Origin: Cordylochernes scorpioides
Lineage: Eukaryota > Arthropoda > Arachnida > Pseudoscorpiones > Chernetidae
Assembly: GCA_030710605.1 (NCBI GenBank)
Contig: CP092882.1
Span: 14,079,677-14,143,676, forward strand
DNA length: 64,000 nt
Reading direction: 5' to 3'
Numbering within the stretch: position 1 is the stretch's first letter; the number at the start of each line of letters is the position of its first letter. Both the position numbers and the translations under genes were made by a program. The notes under the pieces are model-generated. The model was given only the letters and a program-made list of their open reading frames with translations. It did no database searches and was not told the origin of the DNA. Positions 13,201 through 28,200 of the stretch are shown one piece after another.

Positions 13201-16200
13201 CAAAACAAGGTAATAAGACCAAGATAAATAGTGTGTGGTGTTTTAGTAAAAGTTGTTGATGATGGTAACAACATTGTTACCGGAACGTCACATTATTTAT
13301 TTGGATTGGTCTTATTACTTTGTGGTTCTAATCTATAATCCAAATTTGTTGTTGTTTCTTATCCTCTTGTGTAAAGATTACACAAATTCAGTTCATGTTC
13401 CTTGAGCTGTTTTATGATAAGCAGCGGCCTTTGATGCTTGTACCTTATCATGGTCTTCAATTTAAGAATCTTAATCCCTTATATCATTTGGAAATTCTGA
13501 AAGTAATCATCCATCCAGGGATATATCTTGTAGATGTGTTTTACTCTCAATTCTCAGGCTTCTTCTACAGGTGGATTGAACTACCACACATTGTCTAACA
13601 GTTTCTTTCAGGCAGCGGGGGTAGTTATGAATTAAACTGTCCTCCCAAGACAACAACAGTCTTTGATTTCCAGACTTAAGTCTGGTCATCTACGGACAAT
13701 GACTTTCCAGAATGGTTGCAGGGTTTTCCCACTATGTACTAAGTGCAATTCTCAGCCTGCAACCCCAAGACATATTATTGACTGTATTGACTCATCCATT
13801 GATGAGCTCTACTCTTCCCCGGCAGACACCATCAACAAGATTTACAAGCTTGATACCTTAGTGTGAGTGAGTGGAGATAAGAAAGAAGAAGATGAATTAA
13901 ACCTGCTGTAGATTTTGGGCATCAAGAAGCACAAGAATCATTATTAAAACATATACAGTCCAACTTCTTTAATTCAACATCCCACCCAAAGGATTACAAT
14001 TTTTGGGTTTCAATTAAAGTTGGTGTTGAATTAGTCTGTTAAATTGAATAAAGAAGCTGCTTGGGATTCTGGAAAAACTGTTGAATTAAATTAAGTGTTG
14101 AAAGTCGGGTGAATTAAAGAGATTATACAGTTGAACATCCATGAGAGGATACTCGCACTAGAGAACACCTCTCTACATAGGACAGTTTCCATTTGAAAAA
14201 TTACCATTTTTACTATTTAGCAACCTAAAGGGCACTGGCTCTGCAATTAGGTGTTGTCCTTTACAGGGAGGTAGTTCTACTGTACTGAAAATACTAAACT
14301 TATCCCCAGATGTTCTTTAATTTCCAAATGCTCTACAATCAATAGTGATGTTGAGATAATGAGGTTTGACTATGTTATGATGATATAGTGGAGGGTCTTG
14401 CTACACCATGTTGGTTTTTGACCGTTATTGACCCGAGTTCGATTCCCGCATTGGGCACTTTTTTTGATTAAAAAAATAAAAATGCTCCAATTGCCCCCTA
14501 ATTCTTGCAAAAGTCCAACCCCACCAGCGAGTGCAAGTAACCAAATGGGGGGGCTCTGGCACATTTGTAAGTGCAAAGTCGAACCGATTTTCACATGTAT
14601 AGACATGTGGTGCACTTACAGTAAAAGCAGTCGCTAACTTCTACCCACCATGATTATCATGGCCTGTACCACGTGTACTAGGGATAAGCAAAAAATAAAA
14701 AAGAAAACACATTAGCTCTTTATTTTTGCTTATCCCTAGTAGACGTGGTACAAGCCATGATAATCATGGTGGATAGAAGTATTTACTGTAAGTGCATCAC
14801 ATGTCACATTAGTTCATAATCTCCATCAGTCAGTGACTCCAGCTGAATCATGTTTGAAGGCCCAAACACTGTGATTCACCAATTAAATACCATCGACAGA
14901 GCACGTGATACCAACAGCCTTGTTTACATGGCTAGCTATTTGGCCAGCCTTGGGGAAAAAACAATTTATAGATGTCATTAATGGATAGCAGCTTTATTTA
15001 TGGATCTTTGGCACCGTTTCCTTGTTTGCCTCTAATATGTGTGTTTGTCAGTGTTAAGAAATGGTCAAGATTAACAAATTCTTCCTTTTTTTGCATTAAA
15101 TCCATGAAATTGCATCTATATGCATTATAAAGGAAAATTAGAGGAGTTTTCTAGGATAAATTTGATTGACCAACATTTTTCTTTCAATATACAGATAAAC
15201 CTGTCTATAGCGCCCCCTCTAAATAGCGCCTCCCTCTCTATAGCGCCCGATTTTAAATACGTAGTTCGATGCAATTTACATAAAAAGTGACCTGTCTATA
15301 GCACCCCCTCTCTATAGCACCCTATTTTGATGAGTCCCAAGAGGGGGCGCTATAGACAGGTTTAACTGTATATCCTTATATAAATATGTGAAAAGATTAA
15401 AAAAAAATTGTCAGGTGTTAAAATTAAAAAAAAAAAAAAAAAAAAAAGTTATATCCTGATAAGGCACAGTATTATAGATTATAATAAACACAAGGTAATA
15501 AGACCAAATTCAAATAAATAAATAGTGTGTGACGTTTCGGTAACAGCGTTGTTACCATCTTCAGACAAAAGTCAACTATTTAAAACAGGCTGTAATATTT
15601 TTTTCTCATACAGAACTTTTGTCTGAAGATGGTAGCAGCGCTGTTACCTAAACTTCGCACACTATTTATTTATTTATTTGGATTTGATCTTATTACCTCA
15701 AAGTTATATTCTCTTTATGCTCATAGGCTCTTTTCCCATATGAATTATTGTGTTCCTGTGGCAGTTAAGTACTCTATTTCTGACATAGGCAGAGGTGCTT
15801 TTGGCAGACCACTTCTGCATATCGCATTCCTAACCAGATCCAAAAGAGTCTTGTTTATCCTTTCTGCCAAGCCAATTTTGTTGGAGTGTATATGTCATTG
15901 TGTTCCCATCCCTGGACACTTTATTTTTCTATTTATCATTACTCTTCACAATTCATCCTTTCATACTTCATCCCTAAGGTTAGAAATAATTGTTGTTTCT
16001 CCTTAATAAATTTCAATTTTTCATTCAAAAGAAACATATGCGGGATAATTTTAAAATGTGGTTTTATATCATTGTGTGTTCATGAATAATTCCAAAGCTC
16101 TTCGCAGAAAGTATCTCATTCTTTTTGAGCAACATTCTAGCCATTATATATATACAGTAAAACCCCGCTAAGACGAACCATGGCTATAACGAACCTTCCC

Positions 16201-19200
16201 TTATAACGAACCCATCGAAAATCCCAATTCCATTCCATTAAAATTACCATCGTTATAACGAACTTTTCACTTTTCAAACTAGCGAACTATCGCTATAACG
16301 AACCCAATTTTGGTCCCAAAATATTAAATTCTATCAAAAATACCATGCTTATAACGAACTTCTAATTTTAATTCTAAAATTCCAAAATTATAATTTTCAA
16401 AACTAATTAAAATTTTGTGTGAGCTCTAGCTCACAGATCGCAATTCAAAACAAAGAATTTAGCGACATTGGGTGTTTTTATTTACGTTCTATTTTTATAC
16501 TGCGCCCTTTTATAAATTTTTCATGCCTTATTGAAAACTAAATTTCTTAACTCTACATTAGGAAAATTCCTTAAAACATGATTTAAATTATTAAAACCAG
16601 TTTTAAAAGATAATGGAAGTGCCAAAGAAAAAGTCGCTCGTACCAAGATATCACTTGAAAAGAAATTAACCATCATAAAAGCTATTGAGAGTGGTACATC
16701 GCAAGCGGAACTTCGGAAGAAAATGAAAATGAGCAAAAGTAGCATTTCTACGATATGGGGCAAAAAAGAAGACTATAAAAAAAATGCTACAAAGAGGAAT
16801 CAATCCCAACTATTGCCGCTATCGTCAGTGTCATTATCCACTTTTAGAAGCCTTGTATACGTGGTTAGTACAAGCTAGGCTTCATTTTAAAAAATGAAGA
16901 TTTCTTTGCTAGATATGAAACCAAATTTTTGAGGAATATGTTAAAGCAGAAAAAATAACAGACTTCTTTAAGTAAGCCTTTGTATCCTATATTGTAATAT
17001 AATATTTATTTATATAAAATATATATTGTTATACCTTTTAAAATATTATTAATAAAGTTTTTATTTAATTTTTATATATATGGTATACTTGGATTTTTTT
17101 GACATATGGGGGACAGGTTGCATTTATACTAATTAAATTATCAGAGGAACTGATCAAAATAGCAATATTTTCACATGATTTTGTTTTTATTTTAATATAC
17201 AGCTTTAATATATAGAAATAGGTTAATTTAGGGGGAAAAAAGCAGCCAATATTAAGAGGTAGCCTTTTTTTTTTTTTGCGCATGCCCTTTAATTATATCC
17301 TAAAAAAAAATTTAAATACCCAAACCGTGGCTATAGTGAACCAAAAGTCCCGTCCCAATGGGGTTCACTATAGAGGGGTTTTACTGTACATATTTTTTTC
17401 AGTTTCCTACTAGTTTTTTTGGATTCCTGAATCTACACTTTGATTTCTTAAGAGTTTCGTCTTTGTTTCTCAGGAACAATACACTGGCATATCTTGTAGC
17501 TTCATCAATGATAGTTGAAGTGTCCTTGGCACCTCCCTATCTTACTACATCAAATCTCATCCATTGATGAGCTCTACTCTTCCCCGGCAAACAGCTCTAC
17601 AAGCTTGATACCTTAATATGATTGAGTGGAGATATGAAAGAAGAAGACTATATCAAATGGCCCCATCAAGTCTGCAGGCACCAAGTCCAAAGGTGTGACT
17701 TCATCCTTCCTGTGCAAGTGCTGAGGGAACAATAGGAAGCGGGATTTGATGATCTGGCAGTCTTCACATTTCTCTGGCTTTATCATGTCCTTTCTCACAT
17801 TTTGACCATTGTATATCTCTCAATCTCTACAAGTTTGATACCCTAATATGATTGAGTGGAGATAAGAAAGGAGAAGACTATTGTAGCTATATAAAAGGTA
17901 GTATTAAGAGGCTTATAAATAAAATTTGAATATATTTTTTTGTACATTAAAAAATATACAGTTAAACCTGTCTATAGCGCCCCCTCTTGGGACTCACCAA
18001 AATAGGGTGCTATAGACAGGTCACTTTTAATGTAAATCGCATTGTACTACGCATTTAAAATCGGGCGCTATAGAGAGGAAGGCGCTATTATATTTAGAAG
18101 GGGCAATATAGACAGGTTTAACTGTAATTTTAAGTTGAATAAACCTAAAAATTAAAAACATTGGGTTCTTATTCGGTAACAACGCTGTTACGCACTATTA
18201 ATTTATTTAGATTAGGTTTTATTTTCTTGTATCTATAATCTATAATCCAAATTGTGCTTTATCAAAATATAATCTCTTTAATCCAACCCACACCAATTCA
18301 ACACTTACTTTTAAATCAACCATTGTGTGTTATTTAAATCCACAAATCAGTCTATTTCATTTAACTGTCTAGAATCCAATACACCTCGACTTTAATTCAA
18401 CCAGTGAAAATTCTGATCGCCTTGGGATGTTGAATTAGAAGTGGAAGACTGTAAATATCTTAATGAGTGCTTAATTAATTAATAAAGTGTTTAACTCCGC
18501 CTTTGCCGGTCCCAAGCCTGGATGAAAAAGGAGGAGGGGGAGCAGTAACAAGCTCACTAAAAAAACCTGGGCTCATCTGGCCCTGCTGATAGTACCCTGT
18601 AAGGGCTCCTAATCCTGGGATACAGGTTGATCAGCGTCTGTACTCCATGTTAGGAACAGCTGCATATGGTGTCTGTTCCTCTTGTCAGAGGCAGCCATTT
18701 TTTTTTAGCTAAGTCAGCCTGCCACTGAGTAGTGCTCCCAGTCTTAATGACAAAGGCATTCTACTTCACCCAGTGTGGAGATAAGAAAGAAAGAAGATAA
18801 AGTGTTTGTTTCTCCAGAGAGAGGGGGTGGGTTCCACTATTCTATATACAGTTACGAGTGTCATGCATCATCTCTGTCACCGTTTGCTTTTTCTTTGGAA
18901 TGGCGCTCTCCCATTGGTTGGCTACGATCACGTGGCTACGATGGCGCCGCCAATACGCGAGACACTTTGTTTTTGACTTTGCCCCCCCCCCCACTCGCTT
19001 TTTGGGTTTTGTAACTATTGTGTTGGAGCGGGTCGCTCCTTAAATAAATGCATATATTAGTTAATAACTAAATGGAATCCTCTCTTTCTTTTTCCCAGTA
19101 AGAGACGCCTACGGAAGCCAACAGTACATAGACAGATAAAGCACATAGGCTATAGTTATTAACTAATATATGCATTTATTTAAGGCGCCAATTTATAATT

Positions 19201-22200
19201 GTAACAAATAGTATTTGAATCAAAACATTCAATCGGGTAAAACACGGGCGTTGCCCGGGTCATTCGGCTAGTATACATACAACAAGAGCCGAGAAGTGAC
19301 AACTTACCTTAGTCCCAGTGAGGGGACGAGAAGTCTCGAAGCTGCCTGTACCATTGCGGATCACGCCATTGACGCAGCAACAGAAGTCTTCCACTACTGT
19401 GTTACAGTAGGTGAAACACTTGCTGTGCACCATCTCCTTCTGCTGAGCCTGGAGCCGTACCTTCACCACGTCCAGCGGGGTCACTACGCAACAACAACAA
19501 CAACATGGTGGTGAGAAATAAAACTACATGGCTGTGTACATACACACACAAATATCACAGTTTGAATGAAAATCATCAACAAAGCTACAAGAAAATAAGA
19601 CCTAATCCAAATAAATTAATAGTGTGTGATGTTTCAGTAACAGCGTTGTTACCATCATCAGACAAAAGAATTTATTCTTGTAGCTATAATCTATATTGTG
19701 CTTTATCATTGAAGATCAACAAAGAAAAGTGTGACTTTCTCTCTCTTAGAATTCTGAAACAATTTTAAATAAAAAGATACTCATTGTAAGGAAATATTTT
19801 GTCATTTTTTAAAAGTTTTTCACAATTTGATCATGAATAGAGAATTCTGAAACAGTTTAAGTGAATGAAGTAATCAAGAGCAAATATAGTTTGCTGACAG
19901 AACCTCCATGAGAGATCACTCTCACTAGAGGTAACTCTATACAAAGGACAGTTTTAATCTCCAAAATTACCACTTTTGCACATATTATTGACTGTATTGA
20001 CTCATCCATTGATGAGCTCTACTCTTCCTGGGCAGACACCATCAACAAGCTTTACAAGCTTGATACCTTAGTGTGATTGAGTGGAGAGAAGAAAGAAGAA
20101 GACCACTTTTGCTAAATAGCTGCTCACCAATAAGAAGACACCTCTCTCTAAAGAACACTTTGGCTTTGTAATTAGGTGTTAAGCCCTTGTGCATATGTTT
20201 TTGGATATATAAATAGATTCTCCCTCTCTCTCTCTCGTATTGCTTTCCTTTGGGCGCCAGTGTCCTTGGCAGGACATCGCGCTTTGTATTTATAGTTGAA
20301 TATAGTTATGCTTTATATATTTTGTTCTATTGTACTTTGAGGATTAGGGAGTTCATCCATTGACTTTTGCATTCACGGGTGATTTTTGAAACAAATACTG
20401 AGAATTGTTTATGACCACTTGAGAAATCTTCTAGCACACCAGATGTCACCAGTTCTCTGACACCCATGATTATCATGGCATGTAGTACCTACCAGGTGTA
20501 ATATTACCACTTAATTATACATTGCAGCACATGGTAATAAGACTAAATAAATAATGCGTGGCAATTTGGTAACAAAGTTGTTACCATTAACATCAGGCAA
20601 AAGAACTGAAAAGTCCCTCGAGCCGGATTTGAACAAGCAACCTAAGAAACACCGTTGATACATCTACAGTTCTTCATTCTTCCAATTGAGCTATTGAGGG
20701 TTAATTCCAGTACTTTTGTCTGATGATGACAACTTGACATTTTATTTCTTTGGAGATTTGGTCTTATTATCTTTATAATCCATGTTGTACCATAGCATTA
20801 TACATTAGTTTTACTCATTTTCTTAGAATGTATTGATTTTATCACCCCATAAGGAATCTCCTCACTCATAGCTGCTTCCCAGCCAATTCTACTCTTTTAT
20901 TATTTGTATTATTTTCTCTTCATCAGATTTACCCATACCAATCTATTTGTGAGGATGATTGTCTTATTTATGTTTTTCCTCGAGTGGTACTTCCAGATCT
21001 TCAGACCAACAGCACCTCTCTTTCCTTCTCAAAGACCTCTGGGAAAAACCCAGAACTATAATAGAAAAGCTGAGACAATTGAACTAAATAGAGATCATTT
21101 GAACGACTTGAGGAATAAACAACAACAACAACAACATGTTTTTCCTGCATATAAATTTCATTATTGTCATTAAATGTGATTATCTTTATTTTTTTTTATT
21201 CTTTTCACTTGCAAAGAGACTCATTGATAAATCCATGTATAGGACAATATGTTACTAAAGACTTGTGTGTGTATGCTTCCCAACTTAAACCACTTCAGGC
21301 AATTTCTCAACACACCATCTTTTTTTTATAAGTCTAGAATATATTAAAAGATTTTTGAAGATCATTTGTGTGTTGGTTGGAAGTTGGTTTGGAAAAAAAT
21401 ATATACAGTAGAACCTCCCTGTAAAGAACAACACCTAATTGCAGAGCCAAAGTGTCCTTTAGGGAGAGGTGTCCTCTTACCAGAGAGTTGTTAAATTGTA
21501 AAAATGATAAGTTTGCAAATGAAAACTGTCCTTTGTGGAGAGGTGTCCAATAAAGGGTGGTTCTACTGTATATAAAATATAGTTATAAACCTATATAAAT
21601 GATGATAAGAGATATACAGTTAAATCTTGTCTATAGCGCCTCCTCTTGGGACTCACCAAAATAGGGTGCTATAAACAGGGCACTTTTAATGTAAATTGCA
21701 TCGTACTACGTATTTAAAATCAGGAGCTATAGAGAGGGAGGCGCTATTTAGAGGGGGTGCTATAGACAGGTTTAACTGTATATACAAATTATAGCTATAA
21801 TATAAAATAATAGCTATAACATATAAAACTATAATAGCTCCTTAGGTAAATAGCAAAAAGTAAAGAACAATGGAGAAAGAGGTTTCTTTATTATAACAAT
21901 AATTAAAGAAGCTTTTCTACATTTAAAAAAAAAAAATTTTTTTTTTTTTTTTTTAGATACAGTCGAACCTCTTTAATTCAACACCCCAAGGGATCAGAGT
22001 TTTCGGTTGAATTAAAGGAAGTGTTGAATTAAGGTTAGATGACTAGCTAATCATCTAACTAGCTAAAATAATATATATATTTTTTTATAAATAGCTTTGT
22101 AATATAAATTAATGATATTAATTGAAACCATTGTGTGTGTACTTTTTTATATTTATTTTTTTTTATTTTCATGATTAACTTTTAGTATCTGGGACAAAAT

Positions 22201-25200
22201 GGCAATAATACATATTTTTGAAACAAATAATATTTTATTCCAATTGAATAATAGTTTAAAGAAAATAAATATGGAAAATAAAAAGAAAATTGAAAAATAT
22301 TATTTGAAAAGAATCAAGATTCTCTGAAATCCTATTCAGGATGTATTCCAGATAGTCTATTTTTAAAAGACATGCATGCCTTTCTTCCTCAGAAATGTCT
22401 TTTAAATAACAAAGAGTTTTTATTGTATTAAAGGCATCCACTGCTGCTGCAGGTGTTATTGATGTTTTGTTTAAATCTTTTTCTGTTGGCTCTACCTCTT
22501 CATCTTCTTCTTTTCCCATTACCTCCTTTACAATTTCTTCAATGGACTGTTCCCCAGCAACTTGCACATCTTTATCAACTTCCAAGAAGTCAATATAGTT
22601 GACATCAATGGCTTGATGTTTTTTTTAATATGCCTCAAAAGATCTGTTCATTTCTTCTTCAACAACTTCTTCCATTGCTTCATCCATCACAAATCCTGAA
22701 TGAGAAAAACAATTTTTTATTGTGGAAGAACTAACCCCAACCCATGCAGCCTCTAGCCAGCTAATTGCAAAGAGTAAATGTACTTGAGCATTTTTTTTTT
22801 CTTCCATGCAAGTGAGAAGATACGTTATCATTCGTTTCCTATATTGGTCTTTTAGGGCTTTAATGATACCCATATCACAGGGTTGTAATGCACTTGTAGT
22901 TAGGGCGGGCAAAAATCTTATTTCAATGTTCTGTAACCCTTTAGGTATTTGGTGGGCTGGGCAATTATCTAAAATTAATAAAATTTTTCTTTCTCTTCTT
23001 TTGAATATTTGGTCCAATTTTTTCAGCCAATCCGTAAAAATTGCCCCAGTCATCCAGGCTTTTTTATTAAAATGATAATTTGAGGGAATATTCATGCCAT
23101 GGAAGCATTGTGGTCTTCTATATTTCCCAATATAAAGTAAAGGCAGTTTTTCACTTCCATCCATATTACAGCATACCAACACTGTAATTCTCTCTTTAGA
23201 CTTCTTACCCCCTTCACATTTCTCACCTCTGATAGTCATTGTTTGATTAGGCAAAAGTTTATAAAATAACCCTGTTTCATCAGCATTGAAAATGTCCTGT
23301 GGGCTGTATTTAGCTAAAAGTGAAGGAATAATCCCACCTTTCCAAGTGGCTACACTAGTGGCATCCACACTTCCAGCTTCTCCATGAAGTCGTTTAAAAG
23401 CAATATTCCTTCTGGCCTTAAACTTTTCTAGCCAGCCATTGCTAGCTTCAAAATTATCTTGACCCATTTTCAAGGCCAAGAGTATAGCCTTTTCTTTCAA
23501 AATATTGCCATTTATGGCAAGTTTCATGGCATTTGCCTGCCTTATCCACCTAAACAGGGCTTCTTCAATCTCTGGGAATTCCCCGTCACGATCACGTTTC
23601 AAGGTAGAGCTAAAATTAGATTTTGAAAAGGCAGATTTTATGGCGAATTTATTTTTAAAAATTGTGCTAATGGTGGAGCGTGGAATATTTCTCTCTTTGG
23701 AAACTTGACTATGTGATTTTCCTTGTTCTATTTCTTCTATAATTTTCATTTTTTTCACATAAGTGAGCTGGTGATGCTGACTACGTTTCCAATTTTTTTT
23801 GGCAGAACCTGACATTCTTGCCCCACTCATTTATTCAAATTAACACAGAATATTGAATTAAAATGTTATCATAATCATTGTTGGATCATTTTATAAAGAT
23901 TTATTTATTTAAAAAGAAATTATTTATAAATTTAAAAATAGCTAAAATATTTCAATGTTAAAAAAATAAAAAAAAAATAAAAATTATTATTAGTTAGTGC
24001 ATGATGCCGAAATTCCCGCGTAAAAAAAACAACAATAACATCCGCGAAATTGCGCAACGGCACTGCAAAGTGAAACTTCAACTAACCAGAAACCAAAAGT
24101 GCGCAGGCGCTATCCTATCGGCGCCCGCCGATGCCGATCGTCGCCGCCGTAATACCGTTTAGCGGTAAAGTTGCATGTAAAATAACATTCAACTGTCGAA
24201 ATTCGAATTTTAAAATGGTCGAACTATCGGAACTGTCGTATTATCGATACTGTCGAATTACGGTTTGTTATTTGATAGGCCGGAGGTCGGGACATCGGAA
24301 CATGGTCGAATTATCGCCGAGTGTCGAATTGGGGTGTGTTGAATTAACGAGGTTATACTGTAATTGTATTGGAGCTGGAGGTTGTTGTTGGATTTTGTGC
24401 TGCCTAGAGTACAGGAGCTCTTATCTATGCTTCCTTCCTGTGGTGAATCTGTATAAAACTGGTGGTCTTAATAAAGCTGTATGTGTGTATACATACAGTT
24501 AAACCTGTCTATAGCGCCCCCTCTAAATAGTGCCTTCCTCTCTATAGCGCCCAATTTTCTTCTTTCTTATCTCCACTCAATCATATTAAGGTATCAAGCT
24601 TGTAAAGCTTGAGACCCTTGATGGTGTCTGCCGGGGAAGAGTAGAGCTCATCAATGGATGAGTCAATACAGTCAATAATGTGTGCGCGCGATTTTAAATA
24701 CATAGTACAATGCAATTTACATTAAAAGCGACCTGTCTATAGCTACCCCCTCTCTATAACACCCTATTTTGGTGAGTCCCAAGAGGGGGCACTATAGACA
24801 GGTTTAACTGCATATATATATAATTGTATTAAAAATATGGGCTAAAATAAGTTATTGTTTACCGGAAAAATAGGATACAGCACATGAATTGTCTGATTTC
24901 ATGGCATAAATACCAAACAGGGCCCTGGCACATTTGTAAGTGCAAAGTCAAATTGCTTTTCACATGTGTAGTATACATATGGTGCACTTACAGTAAAAGC
25001 AGTCGTTTACTTCTACCCACCATGATTATCATTGGGGGGTCGGTGGAAGGCTGGTTAAGCCATTTGGTTTTCGACCACTACAACCTGGGTTCGATCCCCG
25101 CATTGAATACTTTTTTCTTATTGAAAAAAAAAATAAAATGCTCCAATGGCCCCCCGATTCTTGCAAAAGTCCAACCCCACCAGCGAGTGCAAGTAACCAA

Positions 25201-28200
25201 ACAGGGCTCTGGCACATTTGTAAGTGCAAAGTCGAACTGCTTTTCACATGTGTAGACATGCGCTTACAGTAAAAGCAGTCGCTAGCTACCCACCATGATT
25301 ATCATGGCCTGTACCACGTGTACTAGGGATAAGCAGAAAAAAAGGCATAAATAGAGAGGTTTTCAAATGAAACTTTTGAAAACAGATCCTAATCCTATCC
25401 TTCTTGTCAAGATGAGAGAGAGGAGGCGAACAAAAAAAGAACAACTTCAATGAGAAATGATAAAGCACAATTTGGATTCTAGATTATAGACACAAGAAAA
25501 TAAGACCTAATCCAAATAATTTAATAGTGTGTGATGTTTCGGTAACAATATTATCACCATCATCAGACAAAAGAATAAAAACAAAATTTTATTATTTCTA
25601 TTATTATATTATTAATCATTTTATTATTTTATCTGATGATGGTGACAATGCTGTTGCCAAAACGTCACACACTATTAAATTATTTGGATTAGGTCTTATT
25701 TTCTTGTGTTCAATGGGAAATGAAAAAAAAAAAAAATGGGTGAGAAATTCTTAACTGAGAGAATGTTTTATTAAGAGGAGTTGAAAAGAAAAGAAAACTT
25801 GCACACACTAATGATGATGATGATGATGATGATGAAGCTGGGAGAAGGTCGTAGACCTTGAGGAAGGGAGAGAAGGAATAGAAATAGAATATTGGTGGTG
25901 GAGAGGTAAAAGACTTTTAATCCAACATTTCTTTGAATTCTGAACTTTTCTGCTTATCCCTAGTACATGTGATACAGGCCATAATAATCATGGTAGGTAA
26001 AAGTAGGCAACTGCTTTTACTGTTAAGTGTACCACATGTCTACACACGTGAAAAGCAGTTAAACTTTGCACTTACAAATGTGCCAGAGCCCCGTTTGGTT
26101 ACTTGCAATCACTGGTGAGGTTGGACTTTTGCAAGAATCGGGGGTCATTGGAGCATTTTTTTTTTTTTAATCAGAAAAAGTGCCCAATGCAGGAATCGAA
26201 CCAAAGTCGTAGCGGCCGAAATGATGAACAGGAGGAGTACAAGAGGACAGTTGGAGAGCCAAAGTGTCCTTTACAGAGAGGTGTCATCCTCACATTAAAG
26301 TAGAAAAAATATTGGGAAAATTTTCAATGAAAACTGAAAAAAAATGTTTTATCAAAATTTTAAATTAAGAAAGATATTGGTCAAATTTAACGAGTTATAA
26401 TGTATATTTTAAAATTACAAAATATATTTTCTCACAATGAGTTTTTTTTTATTTCAAAATGCTAGTTTTCAAGTGATAATCGCTTTTTGAAATAAAAAGA
26501 AACTCATTGTGAGAAAATATTTTGTAATTTTAAAACGTTTTCACAATTTCTCATCCTGAATAGAGATTTATAATGTATATTGTAGCTAAATGAAGAGGCG
26601 CAACCGTTATGCCAAGCGAACAGCGCACCCGCGATGTCTGCCGCTTTATTTTTTGTACCGCCTTTTATACATGGATGAATTTACATATTTACATTTTAAC
26701 ACAAGCGTAACATATTTACATACTTATTTTGACGAAAATAAATTTATCTCTTGGCAATAACTATACAAATTATGACATGTATATATATTATTTACACATA
26801 TGTTGGACACTAATATATAGAGAGAGATGATTACAAAAATGTGCACGATGATATTTGAAACAGATTATTATATAACCAAATTTAATACAGTAAACCTACC
26901 TGTAAAGGATACCTAATTGCAAAGGCAAGGTATCCTTTAGGGAGAGGTGTCCTTTTACCAGAGAGTTGCTAAATAGTAAATATGGTTATTTTGCAAAACT
27001 GTTCTTTGTGGAGAGGTGTCTGCTAAAGGGAGGTTCTACTGTAATTTATTGAATTTTTAGGGTTTTTTTGTGTTTGTAATTCTAAGATGACTTGAGAAAG
27101 GAACCTGAATATTTTGGATTTCTTCATAATTTGAGGTCTTGAACAATTACTAAAAAAAACTAAGTCTCAACTCCCAAACAATCCCAGAGTTTTCATCAGA
27201 CATCTTATTTATATAGATGAAGTAAGAAAAAATAAAAATGGCATTATAACTACGTAACCCTATTTCTCAATACAATAACAAACACAAGAACACCCTAAAC
27301 ACAAGGTAATAAGACCAAATCCAAATAAATAAATAGTGTGTGACGTTTCGGTAACAGTGTTGTTACCATCTTCATGGTACTGCATGCCACTTTTGTCTGA
27401 AGATGGTAACAACGCTGTTACCGAAACGTCACACACTATTTATTTATTTGGATTTGGTGTTATTACCTTGTGGTTATACTGTATAAACATTTACCTATTT
27501 CCCAATTTCTTCCTAGACAGTTTTTTTTGCCAATTTTCACATGTTAAGAGCTCACAGAGACATCCATTTTAAGAGAGTGAAGGTCTAAATAAAGACTGTG
27601 AACAAGAAGTTTGAAGGAAAAGGTAGACCAAGGAAAGGATAAACTAGTGAGATAATCTTGTGTTTATCCCCAATACACATGATAAAGGTCATGATAATCA
27701 TGGTGAGCTATTACTGTGTCATCATCACATCATCTTCACACGTGGAAAGTGGTTTGACTTTTGTGTGCCAGAGCCCAAGTTACTTGCATTCATTGGTGGG
27801 GTTGAACTTTTGCAAGAATAGGGTGCCATAAGTCCCAAGTTCTAAAGACTTGATAATCTAATATGATTGAGTAGAGATAAGAAAGAAGAAGGAAGGGGGT
27901 GCCATTTAAGCTATTTTTTTCATCTTTATAAAAATCAAGTGTCCGATGCTGGGTTTGATCCCAGGTCATAAGACTGTTGAAGCCTCAAAATAGTGTCTGC
28001 TTAGATGATAAAGCACAATTTGGATTATAGATTATAATACAAGAAAATAAGACCTAATCCAAATAATTTATTAGTGTGTGACAATTCGGCAACAACATTG
28101 TCACCATCATCAGGCAAAACGTCGAAACGTCGCACACTAATAAATTATTTGGATTAGGTCTTATTTTCTTGTATGTCTGTTTATTGTTCACCTTTGATTG

